Below the pieces are notes generated by a model. The model did not search any database and had not been told where the DNA came from. It worked only from the letters and a program-made list of their open reading frames with translations. This document shows positions 57,861 through 64,000 of a stretch of DNA of 64,000 nucleotides, piece after piece; positions within the stretch are counted from its first letter, which is position 1; each line of letters begins with the position of its first letter. A program made the translations under genes and the position numbers. The stretch comes from an uncultured Acidobacteriota bacterium (GTDB taxonomy: Bacteria; Acidobacteriota; Blastocatellia; RBC074): positions 1 to 64,000 of the forward strand of contig CADECP010000028.1 in NCBI GenBank assembly GCA_902825875.1, read 5' to 3'.

Positions 57861-59726
57861 TTACTCAACGGTAACGGATTTTGCCAGATTGCGTGGCTGG
57901 TCAACGTCGCAGCCTCTTCGCACGGCGATATGATAAGCCATCAGTTGCAACGGAATCGCGGACAAAACAGGTGAAAGCAATTCGCTGGACGGCGGAACTT
58001 CGATGGTGAAACTGGCGACATCGCGTGTGTCGCGGTCGCCTTCGGTGACGATGGCGACGACTATGCCGTCGCGCGCCTTTACTTCCTGAATGTTCGAGAT
58101 CGTTTTTTCGTATCGCAGCTTCGACTTTTCGTCGTCCGGGTCGAGCGTGTTGATGACTACCACCGGCAGCCGCGAATCAATCAACGCGTTCGGACCGTGT
58201 TTCATTTCTCCGGCGGCGTAACCTTCGGCGTGGATGTAGGAAATCTCTTTCAGCTTCAGCGCGCCTTCCAGCGCAATCGGAAAGTTGATGCCGCGACCGA
58301 GATAGAGAAAATCCGTCGAAAGCACAAAAGCGCGCGACAGTTCTTCGTAATCGGTTTCGGCGCTCAGCAGTTTTTCCAGCTTCACCGGCAATTCGGACAA
58401 ATGCTGAGCGTGCCATTTCAGTTTTTCTTCGCTCAGGGTTCCTCGCACCTGAGCCAGGTACATCGCCAGCAAATAAGCTGCGACGATTTGCGAAGTGAAA
58501 GCTTTGGTCGAAGCCACGCCGATTTCCGGCCCGGCGTGAGTGTAAATCGTGCCGTCGGCTTCGCGTGTCATCATCGCGCCTTGCACATTGCAAATAGCCA
58601 GAGTCTTACAGCCTTTGTCTTTGCCTTCGCGCAAAGCGGCGAGCGTGTCGGCGGTTTCGCCGGATTGCGAAATCACCATCATCAAAGTCGTCGGCGTCAA
58701 AATCGGATTGCGGTAACGAAATTCCGAAGCGTAATCCACTTCGACCGGCAACCGCGCAAGTTCTTCGATCAGGTATTTGGCGACCAGCGCCGCGTGCCAG
58801 GCCGTTCCGCAAGCAGCGATTTTGATGTCGGTCAGACTGCGAAAATCGGCTTCGGTGATTTTCATCTCGTCCAGAAAGACGTGACCGGTATCCAGCGAAA
58901 CGCGGCTTTGCGTGGTGTCGCGGACGGCGCGCGGCTGCTCGAAAATCTCTTTGAGCATGAAATGCTTGTAACCGCCTTTTTCCGCCTGAATCGGATCCCA
59001 GGTGATTCGCTGCACTTGCGGCTTGATTTCCTTGCCAGCCAAATCGGTCACGCGCACGCCGTCTTTGGTCAGCAGCGCCATTTCGCCGTCGCCCAAAAAG
59101 AAAATGTCGCGCGTGTGCGGCAGGATCGCCGGAATATCCGACGCCACGAAGTATTCGCCTTCGCCCAAGCCGACCACGACCGGCGGCCCCAACCGAGCGG
59201 CGACGATCTTTTCCGGTTCGTCCGCAGACATCGCCACCAGAGCGTAAATGCCTCGGACTTCGGCCAATGAACGGCGAAAGGCGATTTCCAAGTCAGCCTG
59301 TTTGTCTAACTCAAGATGTTTTTGAATCAGGTGAGCGACGACTTCGGTGTCGGTTTCGGATTTGAAGACGTGGCCGCGCGAAATCAAATCGCGTTTCAGC
59401 TCCAGGTAATTTTCGATGATGCCATTGTGGACAACGACGATGCGCCCGCTGCCGTCGCGGTGCGGGTGCGCGTTTTCTTCGGTCGGACGACCGTGCGTCG
59501 CCCATCGCGTATGACCCAAACCGTAATCGCCAGTGATCGGACTTTGCCGAATGGCTTCTTCCAGATTTCGCAACTTGCCGCTGGCGCGACGAATCTGCAT
59601 TTCGCGGTCGCTGTTGACGACGGCGATTCCCGCCGAGTCATAACCGCGATATTCCAATCGCCGCAACCCTTCGATGACGACTGGGACGACCTGTTGATTT
59701 CCGACGTAACCGACAATCCCACACAT
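57861..59726 (-). CDS. glmS: Glutamine--fructose-6-phosphate aminotransferase (isomerizing)
   Basis: A 621-residue enzyme that makes glucosamine-6-phosphate from fructose-6-phosphate and glutamine, the entry step of amino-sugar and cell-wall synthesis. The N-terminal glutaminase has the nucleophile C2 (MCGIVGYVG) and [12 protein letters not shown]; two SIS domains follow (~290-425 and ~465-600; [34 protein letters not shown]), ending [11 protein letters not shown]. It lies downstream of glmU with a palindrome-bearing gap. No glmS riboswitch-like leader was recognised in the 93-base gap. Confidence 0.97.
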   Translation of the reverse strand: MCGIVGYVGNQQVVPVVIEGLRRLEYRGYDSAGIAVVNSDREMQIRRASGKLRNLEEAIRQSPITGDYGLGHTRWATHGRPTEENAHPHRDGSGRIVVVHNGIIENYLELKRDLISRGHVFKSETDTEVVAHLIQKHLELDKQADLEIAFRRSLAEVRGIYALVAMSADEPEKIVAARLGPPVVVGLGEGEYFVASDIPAILPHTRDIFFLGDGEMALLTKDGVRVTDLAGKEIKPQVQRITWDPIQAEKGGYKHFMLKEIFEQPRAVRDTTQSRVSLDTGHVFLDEMKITEADFRSLTDIKIAACGTAWHAALVAKYLIEELARLPVEVDYASEFRYRNPILTPTTLMMVISQSGETADTLAALREGKDKGCKTLAICNVQGAMMTREADGTIYTHAGPEIGVASTKAFTSQIVAAYLLAMYLAQVRGTLSEEKLKWHAQHLSELPVKLEKLLSAETDYEELSRAFVLSTDFLYLGRGINFPIALEGALKLKEISYIHAEGYAAGEMKHGPNALIDSRLPVVVINTLDPDDEKSKLRYEKTISNIQEVKARDGIVVAIVTEGDRDTRDVASFTIEVPPSSELLSPVLSAIPLQLMAYHIAVRRGCDVDQPRNLAKSVTVE

Positions 59727-59746
59727 AGCTATGCCCTCTGAATTTA

Positions 59747-59813
59747 TCCACGAAGAACACGAAGAGGCACGAAGCTTGGTCTTTTCTTCGTGAAACTTCG
59801 TGTTGTTCGTGGA
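59747..59813. repeat. CACGAAG palindrome between glmU and glmS
   Basis: Arms built from CCACGAAGAACACGAAG and its complement pair at 24 of 28 positions around a short spacer. On the minus strand it directly follows the glmU stop; AAAAACAA borders it. Confidence 0.75.
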
Positions 59814-59819
59814 TTGTTT

Positions 59820-61205
59820 TTAGTCTCGAAGTTTTCGTTTGATCTGAGCCGGAACGCCAGCGACCAGCGTGTCTTCCGGCACGTCTTTGGTGACGACCGA
59901 ACCGGCTCCGGTCATTGAGCCGCGACCGACTTTGACGGGAGCGACCAGCATCGTGTCGGAGCCGATCTTCACGTCGTCTTCGATGATCGTTGGATGTTTG
60001 TTCTTGCCGTCGTAATTGCAGGTGACTGTGGCCGCTCCGATGTTGACGCGGTCGCCGATGGTCGCATCGCCAAGATAAGTCAGGTGCATTGATTTTGTCT
60101 TGTGACCGAGCCGCGACTTTTTGACTTCGACGAAATTGCCTACGACGGCCTCTTCGGCAAGTTCGGCGTGCATTCGCAGATGAGCGAACGGCCCGACGGA
60201 ATTTTTCGCCGTCAGTTTGGTGTCCACCAGCACACAGGAATTCAGCACTCGGCAATCGTCTCCGATTTCGACGTTGACGAGGCGCGTCCACGAATGAATT
60301 TCGCAGTTTGCGCCGATGCGCGAATCGCCTTCGATGATGACTTGCGGATGAATGGTGGTGTCGCGGCCAATTTGAACTGAAGCGTCAATGTACGTCGAAT
60401 CAGGATCAACAATCGAAACGCCTTCGACCATCAACCGGTTCAGCGTCTCCAGCCGAACTCGTTTCCACATGGCGGCAAGCTCTGCGCGGTTGTTGATGCC
60501 GTCCAGTTCGTGGGCGTCCGGGTGAAAGACCGTTCCAACTGTCAGCCCGGCGGCCAGCATGTGTTGCGGCACGTCGGTCAGGTAATACTCGCCTTGCGCG
60601 TTTTGTGGAGTCAATTTTTCCAGCGCCGTCAGCAAAGCCGGAACGTCGAAACAATAAAAGCCAGGATTAAGTTCGGTGATGGCGGCTTGTTCGGGAGTGC
60701 AGTCGCGCTGTTCGATGATGTTCAGGAAGCCGCCGGTTTCATCACGAACGATTCGCCCGTAAGCCGGAGGCGGATCAATTTTGATCGTCACCAGAGTCGC
60801 GGCGTGTTTGCCGGCTTCGTGTTCGGCAATCAGTTTTTGCAGCGTCGAGGCTTTGACCGCCGGAGTGTCTCCGTAAAAAACAACCAAAAGGCCGCGAGTC
60901 TGTTTGATGACTTCGGTCGCGCTTATGACCGCGTGGCCAGTGCCAAGCTGTTTGTCTTGCGTGACGAACTGCAATCGTTCGGCCATTTCAGGATCGGCAA
61001 ACGCCGAGCGCGCCGCGGCTTCGACTTTGTCGGCTTGATGACCGACGACGACGATGATGTTTTCCGGGTTGAGCGTGGCGGCGGTCCTGAGCACATGGCC
61101 GATCAATGGACGGCTGCCGAGTTTGTGCAGCACTTTTGCCTGCTCGCTTTTCATCCGAGTGCCCAGCCCTGCGGCCAGGATCAAAACATTAACAGGAGTG
61201 TTCAC
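59820..61205 (-). CDS. glmU: Bifunctional UDP-GlcNAc pyrophosphorylase / glucosamine-1-phosphate acetyltransferase
   Basis: A 461-residue enzyme that makes UDP-N-acetylglucosamine. The N-terminal nucleotidyltransferase domain has [18 protein letters not shown], and GTGHAV and FYGDTP follow. The C-terminal left-handed beta-helix acetyltransferase (~250-461) has repeated hexapeptides, including [29 protein letters not shown], and [17 protein letters not shown] with the acetyl-CoA site. Its partner in the pathway is glmS, downstream on the same strand. ATG start; no palindrome intervenes upstream. Confidence 0.97.
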   Translation of the reverse strand: MNTPVNVLILAAGLGTRMKSEQAKVLHKLGSRPLIGHVLRTAATLNPENIIVVVGHQADKVEAAARSAFADPEMAERLQFVTQDKQLGTGHAVISATEVIKQTRGLLVVFYGDTPAVKASTLQKLIAEHEAGKHAATLVTIKIDPPPAYGRIVRDETGGFLNIIEQRDCTPEQAAITELNPGFYCFDVPALLTALEKLTPQNAQGEYYLTDVPQHMLAAGLTVGTVFHPDAHELDGINNRAELAAMWKRVRLETLNRLMVEGVSIVDPDSTYIDASVQIGRDTTIHPQVIIEGDSRIGANCEIHSWTRLVNVEIGDDCRVLNSCVLVDTKLTAKNSVGPFAHLRMHAELAEEAVVGNFVEVKKSRLGHKTKSMHLTYLGDATIGDRVNIGAATVTCNYDGKNKHPTIIEDDVKIGSDTMLVAPVKVGRGSMTGAGSVVTKDVPEDTLVAGVPAQIKRKLRD

Positions 61206-61337
61206 GGTATAACCTCTAAAAATGGAATTTTTGCTTCGAGCGGGGACTAACGTCTAATTCGAGCGGGGTGTCAGGTGGGAAGACGGCGCGGAGTATAAGC
61301 GAGATTAAAAATCAGATAAAGAGTTTCGTTAGCCGAA

Positions 61338-61402
61338 AACCAGCCCAAAAAATGAAGGCCAAAAGCGGAATGAGTTGTTGGCCTTCATTTTTGGGGCTGG
61401 TT
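61338..61402. terminator. Long-stem terminator after the HtrA-type gene
   Basis: A 23-base stem (22 matches; AACCAGCCC, AAAAATGAAGGCC and their complements) around a 19-base loop, seven bases beyond the minus-strand stop at 61410. A- and T-runs are inside the stem, as in some bidirectional terminators. Confidence 0.75.
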
Positions 61403-61409
61403 ATTCGTA

Positions 61410-62621
61410 TCAGATGCGCGACCGTGAAGATCGCGTCCCTTCGTCCAGGGTCATTGGCAAAGTCATTCGTCGGCCATTTCGCATGACTTCGACCTGAACG
61501 CGGTCGCCGATGTTTTTGTTGTTCAATGCGCGGTCGTAATCGTCGCGGCTGGCGATTTTCTGGCCGTCAATGGCCACGATGATGTCGCCGCCAATCGGGA
61601 TTTGATAACGACCATACCGAACGGCTTCGGTCGGCCCTTTGATCCCGGCGCGTTCGGCGGCGCTGCCCGATTGAACTTCAACCACCATCAAACCTTCGCT
61701 GACCGGAATGTCCACCGCACGGATAAACCGTTCCCCCAGATTTGCCAGCGGAATGAAATTCACGCCGGGACGAGCTTTGCGGACGCGGCCATATTGTTTG
61801 ATGTCGTTGATGACGCGAACGGCGGTTTCCACCGGAACCGCGAAGCCAATGCCGACTGAACCGCCCGAAGGCGAGTAAATCAGAGTGTTGATTCCGATCA
61901 ATTGCCCGCGCGAATTCAGCAACGGCCCGCCGGAGTTTCCGGGATTGATGGCGGCGTCGGTTTGGATTGCGCCTTCGATCAATCGCTGAGTCATCTCCGA
62001 GCGAATCGGACGAGACAGCCCGGAAATGATGCCGGTGGTCAGTGTGCGATCCAGCCCGAAGGGATTGCCAATGGCCAGAACTTTTTGGCCGACGAACAGG
62101 TTTTTGGCAGTTCCCAACGGGACAACCGCCAATTCGTTGGTGGGCGCGCTGATTTGAATCACAGCCAGATCGTTGTCCGGGTCTGCGCCCAGCACTTTGG
62201 CTTCGTAGGTTTTGTTGTTGGAAAGCCGCACGTCCAGCTTTTCGGCGTCTTGAATGACGTGGTAATTGGTCAGGATGCGACCTTCTTTGTCGAGTATGGA
62301 GCCGGAACCTGAACCACCTTCGGTTTTGTAAGCGTTAAACCAGTCCTGCACTGTGACGGTAGAAGTAATGTGAACTACTCCGGGACTGGCGGCGGAATAC
62401 ACGTCCTGATTGTTTTTTTCGTCGGTGGCGACCGAAGGATCAGTCAGGCCTTCGATGTTTGTCATGGTTTCGATGGCGGCTTTGTCGGTTTTGGCTCCGA
62501 CCAAACGACCGAGCAAATCCGCACCGAACCGGTCGTAAAGCAGCACCGCTCCCGACGCGAACAAGGCCGTCGCCAAAGCCAGCGTGAGCAATTGCCTGGC
62601 GGTGATTTGATAAGTTTTCAT
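61410..62621 (-). CDS. HtrA/DegP-type periplasmic serine protease (S1C)
   Basis: A 403-residue envelope quality-control protease. A signal-anchor segment (~10-30) is followed by a trypsin-like domain with H121 (TNYHVI), D151 (DNDLAVI) and S230 (NPGNSGGPL), and one PDZ domain (~295-390; [28 protein letters not shown]). A single PDZ fits DegS-like or the DegP-like proteins of this phylum. The start ATG at 62621 has GGAG upstream. Its substrates are misfolded envelope proteins, by analogy with the family. A long-stem terminator follows. Confidence 0.94.
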   Translation of the reverse strand: MKTYQITARQLLTLALATALFASGAVLLYDRFGADLLGRLVGAKTDKAAIETMTNIEGLTDPSVATDEKNNQDVYSAASPGVVHITSTVTVQDWFNAYKTEGGSGSGSILDKEGRILTNYHVIQDAEKLDVRLSNNKTYEAKVLGADPDNDLAVIQISAPTNELAVVPLGTAKNLFVGQKVLAIGNPFGLDRTLTTGIISGLSRPIRSEMTQRLIEGAIQTDAAINPGNSGGPLLNSRGQLIGINTLIYSPSGGSVGIGFAVPVETAVRVINDIKQYGRVRKARPGVNFIPLANLGERFIRAVDIPVSEGLMVVEVQSGSAAERAGIKGPTEAVRYGRYQIPIGGDIIVAIDGQKIASRDDYDRALNNKNIGDRVQVEVMRNGRRMTLPMTLDEGTRSSRSRI

Positions 62622-62855
62622 TGCTGTTGCACTCCTTCTGAAATTTGAACCCGTTTTGTTACCGCGCGCGGTACTGACAAATCATGCGTAAGGGCATCCA
62701 AAAATACCCAAGCCTACCCGGAAAAGTTCCGAAAAACCTCGCACGCGATGGCGAAAACCTCGTTCCAGCATAGCCATCAACGTCAACGATGTTAAAATTG
62801 TAAAGCTGACCAACAAATCCGCTTCTACGAAAAATTTATTCCGCCGGATGTCGCT
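62622..62855. other. Divergent gap between the HtrA-type and second VWFA genes
   Basis: 234 bases with no gene. AT-rich sequence around 62790-62850 probably holds promoters for one or both sides, but no clear -35/-10 pair stands out. Confidence 0.4.
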
Positions 62856-64000
62856 ATGAAGATTCTACGCTTAGGCCAGTTTTTTTCCATTGTCGTGTTG
62901 ATGATGGCGTTTGTTGCTTTGACCGCCATCCATTCCGGGTTGGCGCAATCTCAACCCAAAGGCTCTCAAAAACCTCAAGACCCAAACACGCTGAGAATCG
63001 AAACTGAACTGGTGCAGATTGACGTGGTTGTCACTGACAAACAGGGCAAGCTGGTCAACGACCTGAAGCGCGAAGAATTCCAATTGCTCGAAGACGGCAA
63101 AACGCAAACCATCTCTCATTTTTCCGTGGGCACAGCCACTCGCCAGGCCAACTGGCTAAGAACCGAACCGAAATCAGCAAACAAGACTGTTCCCGTTCCG
63201 CCAACTGTTCCGGCAAACGTTCCGCCGCCGACTGTGGACGCCGGTCGGTATTTGGTGCTGGCGGTGGACGATATCCATTTGAAACCCGGCAATATGATGT
63301 TGGCCAAACAAACGCTGACCAAATTCATTGACCAACAACTTGGCGTCAGCGATCAGGTCGCATTGGTGACGACCAGTGGGCAGGTTGGCATGTTCGAACA
63401 GTTCACCACGAACCGTGAAGCTCTGCGCCGGGCCGTCAATCGGCTGGGCGTCAGTACCAGAACCGTCACCAACAATTTCGACGTTCCGCGCATCACGCCG
63501 TATCAAGCCGAACTGATTGATATGGGGGATCAGGATGCGCTGGAACTTCCAGTTCAAGAGTTGATGGCTAAACTCAATATGGATCGTCGTCAAGCTACTG
63601 CCGAATCGCAAAATCGCGCGCGGATGATTATTCAGGAAAACCGATCCTTGACGATGAGCACGCTTTTCACCATTGAGAACATCGTCAAAGGATTGCGCGA
63701 TTTGCCGGGACGAAAAGTTCTGGTGTTGCTGTCCGATGGGTTTTTGCTTGGCGGACAGCGCGAAGGCGTTCATTTCGACCTGCGTCGCATCACCGACGCC
63801 GCCACGCGCGCCGGAGTCGTTATTTATTCGATTGACGCTCGCGGACTGGTGGCAATGCCGGACACGATGGACGCTTCGTCGCCGGGATTTTTCGGAACCG
63901 GGCGTCTGGCTGGCGTGCGAATGCAGATTGAAAATAGTTCCATACAGGCCGAACGTGACGGCATGTTCGCGCTGGCCGAAGACACAGGCGGCAAGGCGAT
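62856..64000 (+). CDS. VWFA-domain protein (acidobacterial TIGR03436 type), 3' truncated by the window
   Basis: At least 381 codons are open from the ATG at 62856 to the right edge. After a signal peptide (cleavage near GLAQ, residue ~31) come the family lead-in (TELVQIDVVVTDKQGKLVNDL, EEFQLLEDGK) and a VWFA-like domain starting at ~130 (YLVLAVDDIHLKPGN) and continuing through VLVLLSDGFLLGG, VVIYSIDARGL. The usual DxSxS metal motif reads DDIHL, so metal binding looks lost. It is the second member of this family here (see 8584). The true C-terminus lies outside the window. Confidence 0.85.
   Translation, partial: MKILRLGQFFSIVVLMMAFVALTAIHSGLAQSQPKGSQKPQDPNTLRIETELVQIDVVVTDKQGKLVNDLKREEFQLLEDGKTQTISHFSVGTATRQANWLRTEPKSANKTVPVPPTVPANVPPPTVDAGRYLVLAVDDIHLKPGNMMLAKQTLTKFIDQQLGVSDQVALVTTSGQVGMFEQFTTNREALRRAVNRLGVSTRTVTNNFDVPRITPYQAELIDMGDQDALELPVQELMAKLNMDRRQATAESQNRARMIIQENRSLTMSTLFTIENIVKGLRDLPGRKVLVLLSDGFLLGGQREGVHFDLRRITDAATRAGVVIYSIDARGLVAMPDTMDASSPGFFGTGRLAGVRMQIENSSIQAERDGMFALAEDTGGKA

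Overview
The window looks like a chromosomal segment of an Acidobacteriota bacterium, most likely class Blastocatellia. Three secreted proteins end in the 'Solibacter' C-terminal domain (TIGR03437), two carry the acidobacterial VWFA-related architecture (TIGR03436), and there is a large Oar-type TonB-dependent-receptor-like protein with an N-terminal carboxypeptidase-regulatory domain. Base composition looks moderately GC-rich, and both strands are used in blocks. The assignment is by family content only; no rRNA gene is present. I saw no transposase, integrase or CRISPR array.

Layout. 1-9.9 kb: exported oxidative enzymes and redox membrane proteins (an intradiol-dioxygenase-like protein broken at the left edge, an EF-hand protein, an ApbE-DUF2271 fusion with a PepSY-type membrane partner, a di-heme peroxidase, a dienelactone hydrolase, a Tat-exported intradiol dioxygenase and a VWFA protein). 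10.0-10.5 kb: initiator tRNA and a small conserved gene. 10.6-19.2 kb: a stress-chaperone island (hsp20, clpB, grpE, groEL and a divergent ClpA/C-type ATPase). 19.3-26.9 kb: a four-gene type I restriction-modification operon in which a proteasome/HslV-like Ntn-hydrolase gene sits between hsdS and hsdR with overlapping ends. 27-34.7 kb, minus strand: a frameshifted gene, a PhoPQ-related protein, etfBA, a Uma2 nuclease-like protein and an M1 aminopeptidase. 35-38.3 kb: the TonB-receptor-like protein. 38.5-44.2 kb: an aa3-type cytochrome c oxidase cluster led by a cupredoxin-like lipoprotein and interrupted by a hicBA toxin-antitoxin pair. 44.3-46.7 kb: a TIGR03437 protein and a decayed glycosyltransferase. 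46.7-55.8 kb: a propeller-type sensor kinase, LuxR-type regulator, peroxiredoxin, receiver-only regulator and a 14-repeat Kelch-like exported protein. 55.9-64 kb: ApbE, a CBM9-like protein, glmS, glmU, an HtrA-type protease and a second VWFA protein cut by the right edge.

Two points stand out. First, the overlaps M-S-Ntn-R suggest the putative N-terminal-threonine hydrolase is made together with the restriction enzyme, so a peptidase arm in restriction or its control is the best candidate here for an undescribed system. Second, intergenic spaces are unusually rich in long palindromes, including a three-copy dispersed element at 14.8, 39.3 and 43.1 kb and a related pair at 1.2 and 56.8 kb, the latter lying inside a reading frame. 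These look like REP/MITE-type elements that have spread through the genome.
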